From: JAVBPB01 sp031549965
GTDB lineage: Bacteria; Bacillota; Clostridia; Lachnospirales; Lachnospiraceae
Direction of reading: 5' to 3'
Length of the DNA: 42,047 bases
Assembly (NCBI GenBank): GCA_031549965.1
Contig: JAVBPB010000027.1
Location: 1 to 42,047 of the forward strand
In this document: in pieces, positions 16,386-24,636 of the stretch
How positions within the stretch are numbered: position 1 is the first letter of the stretch
Layout: each line of letters starts with the position of its first letter
Notes under the pieces: model-generated
Told to the model about the DNA's origin: nothing
Databases searched by the model: none
Seen by the model: only the letters and a program-made list of their open reading frames with translations
Made by a program: the position numbers and the translations under genes

Positions 16386-17513
16386 TTAGTATTTAATTGA
16401 ATTGTGAGCTTTTCTTACAGCTTCTAAAGCTACTTCAATTGTATCTGCTGTAGCTGTTATGTGTCCCATTTTTCTTCCTATGGCTGACTTTTCTTTGCCG
16501 TATATGTGAATTTTTATGTTTGGATGCTGGTAGGCTTCTTCTAGACCTTTTATTTCAACATCTTTGTTTACGTCTCCTATTAAGTTTTTCATGGCTGTTG
16601 GCCTGATTAGGTTAGGATTTCCTAAAGGCTGTCCTAATATTGCCCTTATGTGCTGCTCATACTGGGAGGTATAACATCCTTCAATTGTATAGTGACCTGA
16701 ATTATGAGGTCTTGGAGCTAATTCATTTACTAAAACATGTCCCTCTTTAGTTACAAATAATTCTATACATAACATTCCGTATGCATTAAATGCAGTTACT
16801 GCATCTAATGCTATTTTCATAGCTTCTTCTTTCGTTTCCTCGCTTATATTAGCCGGTACTGTTGTTTCATCTAATATATTATCTATATGTACATTTTCTG
16901 CTACTGGAAATACTTTCGTATCGCCTGTGGTACTTCTGCAAACCAGTACAGAAACTTCTTTTTCAAAAGAAATATATTCTTCTATCATTAATGGAAGTTT
17001 TCCGCTACCTAACTGTTCATATGCCTTTTTAGTATCCTCTTTAGTTTTTATTACTGCATTTCCTTTTCCATCATAACCACCTGTACATGTCTTTAAAATC
17101 ATTGGATAAGAAAAAATTTCATCTGCCCTAATCAAATCTTCATAACTATCTATTTTTATAAACTCCGGAACAGGAATATTATGCATTTTAAGCCATTCCT
17201 TTTGCCTAAACTTATCTTGAATATGCAATAATGTTTCACTGCTTGGGTACACTTTAACTCCATTCTCCTCCAATGACTGCAATGCCTTTACGCTAATATG
17301 TTCAAATTCATAAGTTACAACATCCACTTTCTTAGCCAATTCATGAATTGCTTCCAAATCATCAAAGCCAGCCACTATATGTTCGTCCGCAATACTATCC
17401 GCCGGACACTTTTTCGTAGGATCCAAAATCACAAAATAATAATCAAGTCTTTTTGCATCCAAAATCATCATCTTTCCTAATTGACCGCCACCTATTATCC
17501 CTATCTTATGCAT
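16386..17513 (-). CDS. purK: N5-carboxyaminoimidazole ribonucleotide synthase
   Basis: ATP-dependent carboxylation of AIR by bicarbonate to N5-CAIR, the substrate of PurE. 375 residues with the ATP-grasp fold. The N-terminus GIIGGGQLGKMM is the AIR-binding Rossmann part. EFEHISVKAL, KTCTGGYDGKGN and the C-terminal LAPRPHNSGHYTIEGC complete the signature. It is the first of the pur genes in this window. No purine riboswitch or purA/C/F/H/L gene is visible nearby, so the remaining pathway genes must lie elsewhere. Confidence 0.96.
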   Translation of the reverse strand: MHKIGIIGGGQLGKMMILDAKRLDYYFVILDPTKKCPADSIADEHIVAGFDDLEAIHELAKKVDVVTYEFEHISVKALQSLEENGVKVYPSSETLLHIQDKFRQKEWLKMHNIPVPEFIKIDSYEDLIRADEIFSYPMILKTCTGGYDGKGNAVIKTKEDTKKAYEQLGSGKLPLMIEEYISFEKEVSVLVCRSTTGDTKVFPVAENVHIDNILDETTVPANISEETKEEAMKIALDAVTAFNAYGMLCIELFVTKEGHVLVNELAPRPHNSGHYTIEGCYTSQYEQHIRAILGQPLGNPNLIRPTAMKNLIGDVNKDVEIKGLEEAYQHPNIKIHIYGKEKSAIGRKMGHITATADTIEVALEAVRKAHNSIKY

Positions 17514-17627
17514 AAAATTCTCCTTATATTTAAATTATGAAAACATTCCAAAATTATTGTTCTAAATCAATTTAAAATTTACATCATAATGTTATTCTTA
17601 ATAACCTAATACCTCAATCATAATAAA

Positions 17628-18040
17628 ATACACAAAAAAAGTTGTTTGAGCCAAGGAGGGCACTGAAAAAGTCCTTTCAACGCGGTAAATTAATTTTTCA
17701 GATGAATACAGTTGAATAATTATTTAATTGTACAGACCGTCCGATGAGGCGTTTATGTTTTTTGCAAGACTTGCAAAGGCTTGTAAAAAACATGCCGAGG
17801 GAGGGTAAGGCAAACAATTAAATAATTATTCAACTGTATTCATCTGAAAAATTTGAAAAACTAAATCAAGGACTATTCAGTTCCCTCGAGCGAAGCGAGT
17901 TCTTTTTTTGTGTATGCGTCTTTAGCAAACTTCCAGCATCTTAGTTGTTCCACACCTCTGCAACCGCCAGAATATTCAGACACACTCAGACGGAACAGGC
18001 TTTTCACCTTTGAATCATCATATTTATCTAAAAAATTCAA
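17628..18040. repeat. Palindromic element B1 between purK and dpaA (left arm truncated)
   Basis: This element fills most of the 639-base gene-free stretch 17514-18152. A 14-bp outer stem (17628-17641 with 17902-17915) encloses a closing stem (ACTGAA and GTCCTT with AAGGAC and TTCAGT), an asymmetric loop, a perfect 40-bp stem (17692-17731 with 17814-17853), and a conserved core with an apical hairpin around 17755-17795. To the right, 17916-18040 matches the right outer arm of B2, but the matching left arm is missing, so B1 looks truncated. A 67-codon minus-strand open frame inside it is not conserved in B2. Confidence 0.88.
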
Positions 18041-18099
18041 CCCCCAAAAGATCACACGTATATATTGTACCCTCAAGTCTTTTTGCCGTCAAGTGTTTC

Positions 18100-18126
18100 A
18101 CACATTTTTATTTTCAACATAAATTA
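18100..18126 (+). promoter_or_regulatory. Candidate SigK promoter of dpaA-dpaB
   Basis: AC at 18100-18101, then 16 bases, then CATAAATTA (18118-18126). This fits the mother-cell sigma-K pattern AC, 16-17, CATANNNTA. The -10 box ends 26 bases before the dpaA ATG. In Bacillus the orthologous spoVF operon is a SigK target, which makes the match meaningful. I find no good SigA promoter here. Confidence 0.55.
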
Positions 18127-18152
18127 TATTAAACAGACGATGGGGTGTTTTA

Positions 18153-18998
18153 ATGAAAAGCATTAGTATTCTTATTCTTGGCGGAGATATGAGAAACGTA
18201 TATCTTTCATCAATTTTATCCGAATGTGGATATATTGTCAAATCCATAACCAATTCTTATGATAATTCCATTAGTTTTAAAGATTTTGATATTGTAATTG
18301 GCCCTACTCCTTGTTCAAAAGATAACGAAACTTTTTTTGCCCCAATGTTGGATAAATCCATCAATATCTTAGATGTTTTTAAAGAGCTTGGGAGTAATCA
18401 ATTATTTATAGCAGGAGGAGTTAGTGAAAAAGTCATTGAATTAGGCAGCAATGAAAATGTTACTTTAGTTGATTATTTGGAACTTGATGATGTTGCAATT
18501 GCTAATGGAATAGCAACTGCTGAAGGCGCCATTGTTAAAGCAATGGAGTGCAGTAATATTACTTTGCATGGAAGCAAATCTGTAGTACTTGGTTTTGGCA
18601 GATGCGGTAAAGTATTAGCTCATAAACTTAGAGGGCTTGATTCATTGGTAAGTGTAAGTTATAGACGTATGATGGACTGTTCACTTATAAATGCTTATGG
18701 ATACAGCAGTGTTTCTTGGAATAGTATTTCTGAAAAAATTGGGGAGTTTGATTTTATTTTTAATACAATTCCAAAACCAATACTAGATTCAAATCTTTTA
18801 AGTATTATTAAGAAATCTTGTGTAATTATTGATTTGGCTTCAAATCCTGGAGGAACTGATTTTGATGTGGCAAAGGCTCTTGGCATATCAGCACATTTAT
18901 GCCCCGGCATTCCTGGAAAGGTTGCCCCTTTAACCTCTGCTCATATTATGAAGGATGCAATTTTAAATATTATAAATGAAAGGAAGTGTTTTAAATGA
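18153..18998 (+). CDS. dpaA: Dipicolinate synthase subunit A
   Basis: With DpaB it oxidises dihydrodipicolinate to dipicolinic acid, the spore-core compound that gives heat resistance. 281 residues. The N-terminal part resembles a flavodoxin-like fold (SISILILGGDMRN). A Rossmann domain with VVLGFGRCGKVLA (residues about 148-160) binds NADP, and IDLASNPGGTDF and CPGIPGKVAPLT follow. It is encoded on the plus strand, against nearly all its neighbours, directly after element B1. GGGGTG a few bases before the ATG is a modest ribosome site. The stop codon overlaps the start of dpaB. Its presence indicates a spore former. Confidence 0.95.
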   Translation: MKSISILILGGDMRNVYLSSILSECGYIVKSITNSYDNSISFKDFDIVIGPTPCSKDNETFFAPMLDKSINILDVFKELGSNQLFIAGGVSEKVIELGSNENVTLVDYLELDDVAIANGIATAEGAIVKAMECSNITLHGSKSVVLGFGRCGKVLAHKLRGLDSLVSVSYRRMMDCSLINAYGYSSVSWNSISEKIGEFDFIFNTIPKPILDSNLLSIIKKSCVIIDLASNPGGTDFDVAKALGISAHLCPGIPGKVAPLTSAHIMKDAILNIINERKCFK

Positions 18999-19573
18999 GT
19001 TTAAATGGATTAAATATCGGAATTGGTATCTGTGGATCATTTTGTACTTTTGAAACTATATTGCCGGTAATTGATGATTTAGTGAAAGGAGGAGCCAATG
19101 TTTATCCGGTTCTTTCCTATAATTCATTAACTACAGATACACGGTTTGGAAATGCTAAAGATTTTATCAGAAGAATTGTTGATTTGACAAATAATGAAGT
19201 TATTGACAGCATAACGAAAGCTGAAACGGTGGGCCCAAAGGGTCTATTTGACATTATGGCTATTGCACCATGTACTGGTAATTCACTAGCAAAACTTACA
19301 AATGGTATAACCGATACACCTGTATTAATGGCGGCAAAAGGGCATTTAAGAAATGACAGACCTTTGGTAATTGCAGTATCTACCAATGATGGTCTTGGTT
19401 TTAATTTTAAAAATATTGGAATTCTAATGAATTCTAAAAATATTTATTTTGTTCCTTTTAATCAGGATAATTGTGTGGCAAAACCAAAATCTTTAGTTGC
19501 ACATATGAATCTTTTAACACCAACCATACTGACTGCAATGGATGGTAAACAATACCAACCGGTTATTAGTTAG
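18995..19573 (+). CDS. dpaB: Dipicolinate synthase subunit B (flavoprotein)
   Basis: 192 residues, a flavoprotein-family subunit. GICGSFCTFETILPVI at the start is the flavin-binding segment. MAIAPCTGNSLAKLTNGI and TDTPVLMAAKGHLRNDRP match the Dfp/UbiX-like fold. It shares ATGA with the end of dpaA, so the two subunits are translationally coupled. It acts in the mother cell during sporulation. A long hairpin follows at 19593-19635, between this gene and the convergent pfkA. Confidence 0.94.
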   Translation: MSLNGLNIGIGICGSFCTFETILPVIDDLVKGGANVYPVLSYNSLTTDTRFGNAKDFIRRIVDLTNNEVIDSITKAETVGPKGLFDIMAIAPCTGNSLAKLTNGITDTPVLMAAKGHLRNDRPLVIAVSTNDGLGFNFKNIGILMNSKNIYFVPFNQDNCVAKPKSLVAHMNLLTPTILTAMDGKQYQPVIS

Positions 19574-19592
19574 TAAGAATTTTATTTATCTT

Positions 19593-19635
19593 AAATAGTC
19601 AAGAATAATGATTCAAATCATTATTTTGACTATTT
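19593..19635. terminator. Hairpin between convergent dpaB and pfkA, probably bidirectional
   Basis: AAATAGTCAA followed by AATAATGATT (19593-19613) pairs with AATCATTATT and TGACTATTT (19616-19635), with one bulge and a tight loop. Both sides run into AT-rich DNA without a long T run. Its place between convergent genes supports a terminator role for both. Confidence 0.65.
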
Positions 19636-19667
19636 AATTAAGTGATGCACTTTATTAATAACATTTT

Positions 19668-20642
19668 TTATTTTGATAAGTTTTTACTTACACCAAATTG
19701 ATATTTATCAATGTCTTTTTTCATTTCAAGGGCTTCTTGTATATCAAAATCAACATAGTTACCATTTCTGTAACCAACTACTCTGTTAGTTTTTCCCTGA
19801 CATAATAAATCTACAGCTAGTGCACCCATTATTGAAGCGTATACTCTGTCTTTAGCAGTAGGACTTCCGCCTCTTTGAAGATGTCCTAAAATTGTAGCTC
19901 TTGTTTCTACTCCTGTTGCTGCCTGAATTCTTTTTGCCATGCTTGAAGAGTGCCCTATACCTTCGGCATTGATTATTAAATGATGTTTTTTACCTTTTTT
20001 ACGATTAGCAATTATATTATCAATTAATTTTTGCTCATCATAATCGTAACGTTCTGGAAGAAGGATGTCCTCTGCTCCGTTTGCAATACCACACCATAAA
20101 GCAATATATCCTGCATTTCTTCCCATAACTTCAATTATACTGCATCTTTCATGAGAAGTTGAAGTATCCCTTACCTTATCAATTGCTTCCATTGCTGTAT
20201 TTACAGCTGTATCAAAACCAATTGTGTATTCTGTACATGCTATGTCTAAGTCAATTGTTCCAGGTATTGCAACTGTGTTTATACCAAATCCAGAAATCTT
20301 TTTTGCTCCTTGGAATGAACCGTCTCCGCCAATTACTACTAATCCGTCAATTCCATGTTTTTTACAAATTTCTGCTCCTTTTTGCTGATATTCAGGGATT
20401 TTAAATTCGTCGCAACGAGCTGTATATAATATTGTACCACCTTTTTGAATAATATCTGATACGCTTCTTGCATCCATTTCCATGATTTCTTCGTTTAATA
20501 AACCATTAAAACCTTTTCTAATACCTTTAACTGTTTTACCATTAGCAATTGCAGTTCTAACTACTGCACGAATAGCTGCATTCATACCAGGAGCATCTCC
20601 GCCACTTGTTAAAACACCAATTGTTTTTATATTATTTTCCAT
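19668..20642 (-). CDS. pfkA: ATP-dependent 6-phosphofructokinase
   Basis: Makes fructose 1,6-bisphosphate, the committed step of glycolysis. 324 residues. GVLTSGGDAPGMNAAI is the start signature. VVIGGDGSFQGA carries the Gly that marks ATP-using rather than PPi-using enzymes. The catalytic loop reads GTIDLD where most relatives have GTIDND; both catalytic Asp are kept. GFDTAVNTAMEAIDKVRDT and EVMGRNAGYIAL follow. I start at the ATG at 20642, with GGAGG 8 bases before it; the TTG at 20657 is part of that ribosome site. It is the last gene of the uvrC to pfkA cluster, 70 bases after dnaE. Confidence 0.96.
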   Translation of the reverse strand: MENNIKTIGVLTSGGDAPGMNAAIRAVVRTAIANGKTVKGIRKGFNGLLNEEIMEMDARSVSDIIQKGGTILYTARCDEFKIPEYQQKGAEICKKHGIDGLVVIGGDGSFQGAKKISGFGINTVAIPGTIDLDIACTEYTIGFDTAVNTAMEAIDKVRDTSTSHERCSIIEVMGRNAGYIALWCGIANGAEDILLPERYDYDEQKLIDNIIANRKKGKKHHLIINAEGIGHSSSMAKRIQAATGVETRATILGHLQRGGSPTAKDRVYASIMGALAVDLLCQGKTNRVVGYRNGNYVDFDIQEALEMKKDIDKYQFGVSKNLSK

Positions 20643-20712
20643 AATTTTAACCTCCAATAGGAATCATATTAATATTCTTTGCCGAAACTAAGTTTAATTT
20701 GTCTTTTCTATT

Positions 20713-23700
20713 TTACCCTTTTTTGCTAAGGTTTTCAATACTCTTTTCAATTATTTTTACATTTTCTGGCGTGAAGTTATCTTGCAATTCACTGATAAGT
20801 TTTGAATTTACTAATGTATTTTTACTAGGAGGCATTTTTTTTATTGCCTTTTCTAACTTACAGTATACAATTACAGAATCATTTCCGTCATATTGAGATA
20901 ATATATTGTACAATTTTTCTTCATTATCTATGAATTCTTGTTTATCCTTAAATTGAATCCAAATCTCTTTTGAAATTGTATCAAATGGTATAATAGCTTC
21001 ACATATTAGTTTTGCAGGTTTTTCTTCTTCTGCATTAACCTTTCCCTTAATAAATACTTTTCTTTCTTCTGTAATATTCTTAAGGTTTTTCTCATAATCA
21101 TGAGGAAATATAATTACCTCAATTGTTCCAACAAGATCTTCTATAGTAATAAATGCCATTGTCTTATTGTTTTTAACAATCTTTATGGTTTTAGACATAA
21201 TTATTCCGCCGATTATGACATTTTGTCCGTCTTTTACTTTGGTTTGATTAGTTTCTTCATCATAAACAAAATCTAAAGTTGTTGCTGTTATATTCTTCTT
21301 AAGTAACTCTTCATACTCATCCAGAGGATGACCGCTTACGTATATTCCTAATACTTCCTTTTCAAAATTTAATAACTGTTCTTTTTCATACTCAGTTACA
21401 TTAGGAAATTGAATTTCGTAATCCTTTTTATCCTCTTCACTAGCAAAATCAAACAAAGACATTTGCCCTGATATAGACTTTTTCTTTTCATGATTTATAT
21501 TCTCAACGGTCTGTAAATAGGTTAGCATTTGTTGCTTTCGGTTTCCCTTAAGGCTATCAAGTGCACCTGCCTTGATGAAACTTTCAATAGTTCTTTTATT
21601 AACCTCTTTACTGGTTAATCTGGTAGCAAAGTCTTTAAAGTTTGTAAATTTGCCATTCTTTTCTCTTTCTTCAACTATGGCATTAATTACAGGTTTTCCC
21701 AAACTTTTAATTGCTGAAAGTCCATATCTGATAGAATTTCCATAAACAGAAAAAGAGCTTTCTCCTTCATTAATATCAGGTGGTAAAATCTCTATACCCA
21801 TTTGTCTGCAACTTAAGATATATTCAGACACCTTACTGGCGTTATCAATTACAGAGGTCATAAGTGCTGCCATAAATTCTATTGGATAATATTGTTTTAA
21901 GTACGCTGTTTGATATGAAACTACTGCATAGGCTGCTGCATGTGACTTATTAAATGCGTATTTTGCAAAATCTATCATTTCATCAAATATTTTATTTGCA
22001 ACGTCTTCACTAATTCCGTTATTAACACATCCTTTTACGTTTTCCGACTCATTACCATAAACAAAGTTCTTACGTTCCATTTCCATTACATCGGATTTCT
22101 TCTTTGACATAGCTCTTCTTACCAAATCACTTCTTCCAAGTGTATACCCCGCAAGTTCTCTTACAATCTGCATAACCTGTTCCTGATATACAATACAACC
22201 ATATGTAGGAGAAAGAATCGATTCCAACTGTGGACAATCATACACTACATTTTGCCTGTTGTTTTTCCCCTTAATATACTTAGGAATAAAATCCATTGGC
22301 CCCGGTCTGTAAAGTGACAATCCGGCTATAATATCTTCAAGGCTTTGTGGCTTTAACTCCTTCATGAAATTTTTCATTCCTGCACTTTCCAACTGAAAAA
22401 TCCCATCTGTCTTTCCAGAACCAATTAAATCAAACACATCCTGATCCTGATAATTAATACTTTCAATATTAATTTCCACTTTCTTACTCTTTTTAATTAA
22501 TCGCAATGCACTTTGAATTACTGTAAGGGTTCTAAGCCCCAAAAAGTCCATTTTGAGTAACCCAAGTTCTTCCAATGTTGTCATAGTAAACTGCGTAGTA
22601 ATTGAATCATCCGAAGCCTTAGAAAGCGGAACATACTCGTCCACTGGAAGTTCGCTAATAACAACTCCTGCTGCATGCATAGAAGTATGTCTTGGAAGCC
22701 CTTCCAATCTTTTGGACATATCAATAAGCTGTCTGACATCCTCATTATCAGCATAAAGATTAGCAAGTTCCTGATTCTGCTTCAGGGCTTTTTCTATAGT
22801 AATTCCAATCTCAAATGGTATCATTTTGGCTACCTGATCAACAAGCGAGTACGGCAAATCCATTGCCCTTCCCACATCTCTTAATACTGCCTTGGCAGCC
22901 ATAGTTCCAAAAGTAACAATTTGCACCACTCTACTTTTACCATATTTTTCAACTACATAATCAATTACTTCTTGTCGCCTCTCATAACAAAAATCTATAT
23001 CAATATCAGGCATGGAAATACGTTCTGGATTAAGAAATCTTTCAAACAAAAGATTATAATGTATAGGATCAATATCTGTAATGGTTAAGCAATAAGACAC
23101 AATACTACCTGCCGCCGAACCTCTTCCAGGACCTACCATAATTCCATTATCCCTTGAATACTTAATAAAATCCCATACAATAAGAAAATAATCCACATAC
23201 CCCATTTGCTCAATAACTGACAGCTCATAATTCAATCTTTTCTCAAGCTCATAATCAGTATATAAATCATTTCCCACTAAAGTCATTCTCTCCCTTAATT
23301 CTTTGGGATACCTTTCTAAAAGCCCTTCAAAACAAATCTTTCTAAGATACTCACTCGAAGTATACCCCTCTGGCAAATCATATTTAGGAAGTTTAGTAAC
23401 CCCAAATTCAATATCCACATTACATCTTTTAGCAATTTCATAAGTATTTTCAAGTGCCTCAAGTGCATAAGGAAAAATACTTCTCATTTCCTCAGGAGAC
23501 TTAAGATAAAACTGTCCTCCCTCATACCTCATCCTATTTTCATCAGTCACCTTCTTAGCAGTTTGAATACAAAGCAAAATATCATGAGCTTGTTCATCTT
23601 CTGCATAAGTATAATGACTATCATTAGTAGCAACCAAAGGTATATTAAGCTCCTTACTCAATTTAAGCAACCCCTGATTGACCTCTTTCTGCTCCCTAAT

Positions 23701-24234
23701 CCCATGATCTTGAAGCTCTAAAAAATAATTCCCCTCACCAAATATCTCCAGGTGCCTTAAAGCCGCCTTCTTTCCTTCATCATACAACCCTTTTTTCAAA
23801 TAAGTAGCCACTTCTCCACCAAGACAAGCACTAAGTGCAATAATGCCTTCACTATACTTCTTAAGCACCTCATAATCAACCCTTGGCTTATAATAAAACC
23901 CCTCCGTAAATCCAACAGAAACAATCTTCAAAAGATTCTGATACCCCAAATTATTCTCTGCCAGTAAAACCAAATGATAATACCTATCATCTGCCGTAGA
24001 ATCCTTTTCAAACCTTGAATTAGGAGCCACATAAACCTCACAACCAATAATCGGCTTAATTCCCGCACTCCTTGCCGCCTTATAAAAATCAATTACCCCA
24101 TACATTACCCCATGGTCAGTAATAGCAACACTATCCATCCCAAGTTCCTTAGTCCTTTGAATCAACTCTTTAATCTTACTAGACCCATCCAGCAAACTGT
24201 ATTCTGTATGTACATGCAAATGTGTAAAATTCAT
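20713..24234 (-). CDS. dnaE: DNA polymerase III alpha subunit, DnaE type
   Basis: Replicative DNA polymerase of the C family. 1173 residues. It has an N-terminal PHP domain (THLHVHTEYSLLDG), the polymerase palm with the catalytic aspartates in MPDIDIDF, the fingers and tau-binding region (YAFNKSHAAAYAVVSYQTAY), and a C-terminal OB fold (VIIGGIIMSKTIKIV). No exonuclease domain is present, so it is DnaE and not PolC. I start at the ATG at 24234 (MNFTHLH) with GGAGG upstream; the GTG at 24246 lies in that site. The 5' half is strikingly C-rich and G-poor on the plus strand compared with purE or the Cof gene. Confidence 0.97.
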   Translation of the reverse strand: MNFTHLHVHTEYSLLDGSSKIKELIQRTKELGMDSVAITDHGVMYGVIDFYKAARSAGIKPIIGCEVYVAPNSRFEKDSTADDRYYHLVLLAENNLGYQNLLKIVSVGFTEGFYYKPRVDYEVLKKYSEGIIALSACLGGEVATYLKKGLYDEGKKAALRHLEIFGEGNYFLELQDHGIREQKEVNQGLLKLSKELNIPLVATNDSHYTYAEDEQAHDILLCIQTAKKVTDENRMRYEGGQFYLKSPEEMRSIFPYALEALENTYEIAKRCNVDIEFGVTKLPKYDLPEGYTSSEYLRKICFEGLLERYPKELRERMTLVGNDLYTDYELEKRLNYELSVIEQMGYVDYFLIVWDFIKYSRDNGIMVGPGRGSAAGSIVSYCLTITDIDPIHYNLLFERFLNPERISMPDIDIDFCYERRQEVIDYVVEKYGKSRVVQIVTFGTMAAKAVLRDVGRAMDLPYSLVDQVAKMIPFEIGITIEKALKQNQELANLYADNEDVRQLIDMSKRLEGLPRHTSMHAAGVVISELPVDEYVPLSKASDDSITTQFTMTTLEELGLLKMDFLGLRTLTVIQSALRLIKKSKKVEINIESINYQDQDVFDLIGSGKTDGIFQLESAGMKNFMKELKPQSLEDIIAGLSLYRPGPMDFIPKYIKGKNNRQNVVYDCPQLESILSPTYGCIVYQEQVMQIVRELAGYTLGRSDLVRRAMSKKKSDVMEMERKNFVYGNESENVKGCVNNGISEDVANKIFDEMIDFAKYAFNKSHAAAYAVVSYQTAYLKQYYPIEFMAALMTSVIDNASKVSEYILSCRQMGIEILPPDINEGESSFSVYGNSIRYGLSAIKSLGKPVINAIVEEREKNGKFTNFKDFATRLTSKEVNKRTIESFIKAGALDSLKGNRKQQMLTYLQTVENINHEKKKSISGQMSLFDFASEEDKKDYEIQFPNVTEYEKEQLLNFEKEVLGIYVSGHPLDEYEELLKKNITATTLDFVYDEETNQTKVKDGQNVIIGGIIMSKTIKIVKNNKTMAFITIEDLVGTIEVIIFPHDYEKNLKNITEERKVFIKGKVNAEEEKPAKLICEAIIPFDTISKEIWIQFKDKQEFIDNEEKLYNILSQYDGNDSVIVYCKLEKAIKKMPPSKNTLVNSKLISELQDNFTPENVKIIEKSIENLSKKG

Positions 24235-24290
24235 GCCATCCTCCACTCTAAAACATCATCAAATCACCACAAAATTCACAACATAAATCA

Positions 24291-24361
24291 GTTAAGGGAT
24301 AATCATAATTCATAACAATTAATTAAATACCAATTGTGATGAATTACATTTATCCCCTAAC
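24291..24361. repeat. Two-tier hairpin between crh and dnaE
   Basis: GTTAAGGGATAA (24291-24302) pairs with TTATCCCCTAAC (24350-24361) with one mismatch. ATTCATAACAATT (24308-24320) pairs with AATTGTGATGAAT (24332-24344), again with one mismatch. It sits in the 147 bases between crh and dnaE. No T run follows on the minus strand, so it is more likely a processing or stability element, or a small repeat, than a strong terminator. Confidence 0.65.
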
Positions 24362-24381
24362 TCTTTTACATAATAAGTAAA

Positions 24382-24636
24382 TTAATTGTTACTTAAATAT
24401 TTTTCAATGTTCTCCATTGCATCGTTCTCATCTGTTCCGTCTGCCGTTACGCAAACAGATTCCCCAGCAGACAATCCAAGCGTCATCATACCCATAATGC
24501 TCTTAGCATTTACTTTTTTATTCTCACATTCAACATAAATGCTACTCTCGTATTGACTGGCAACTTGAACCAGTAAAGCAACTGGTCTTGCTTCTAATCC
24601 TGTTGGGATTTTAATTGTTATTGTTTTGGTTATCAT
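24382..24636 (-). CDS. crh: Crh-like HPr family protein lacking His15
   Basis: 84 residues with the HPr fold. In HPr the motif GLHARP carries His15, which PTS enzyme I phosphorylates; here it reads GLEARP, with Glu at position 15. The regulatory serine is kept in NAKSIMGMMTLG at position 46. Loss of His15 with retention of Ser46 is the definition of Crh, where Bacillus has Gln. The protein should therefore be a target of HprK and a CcpA corepressor but not a PTS carrier. Position also fits: Bacillus crh follows whiA, and here the gene overlaps the 3' end of whiA by 26 bases. hprK lies about 4 kb upstream in the same cluster. Confidence 0.88.
   Translation of the reverse strand: MITKTITIKIPTGLEARPVALLVQVASQYESSIYVECENKKVNAKSIMGMMTLGLSAGESVCVTADGTDENDAMENIEKYLSNN

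Noticed and set aside
17514..17640. Possible purine riboswitch or PurR site upstream of purK
   Set aside because: I looked for the conserved purine aptamer loops and for PurBox-like pairs and found only AT-rich DNA and a short GTTATT/AATAAC repeat.
17731..17760. Hammerhead-like string CCGATGAGGCG in the B1 core
   Set aside because: A hammerhead needs CTGATGA with GAAA and three stems in set order; those parts are missing, and B2 reads CCGACGAAGCG.
17873..18076. 67-codon minus-strand frame across the right part of B1
   Set aside because: The same frame in B2 (about 32340-32460) has in-frame stops at two places, so it is not conserved as protein. It is a by-product of the palindrome.
24291..24361. 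Intrinsic terminator after crh
   Set aside because: The hairpin is good but no T run follows on the minus strand. Kept as a repeat or hairpin instead.
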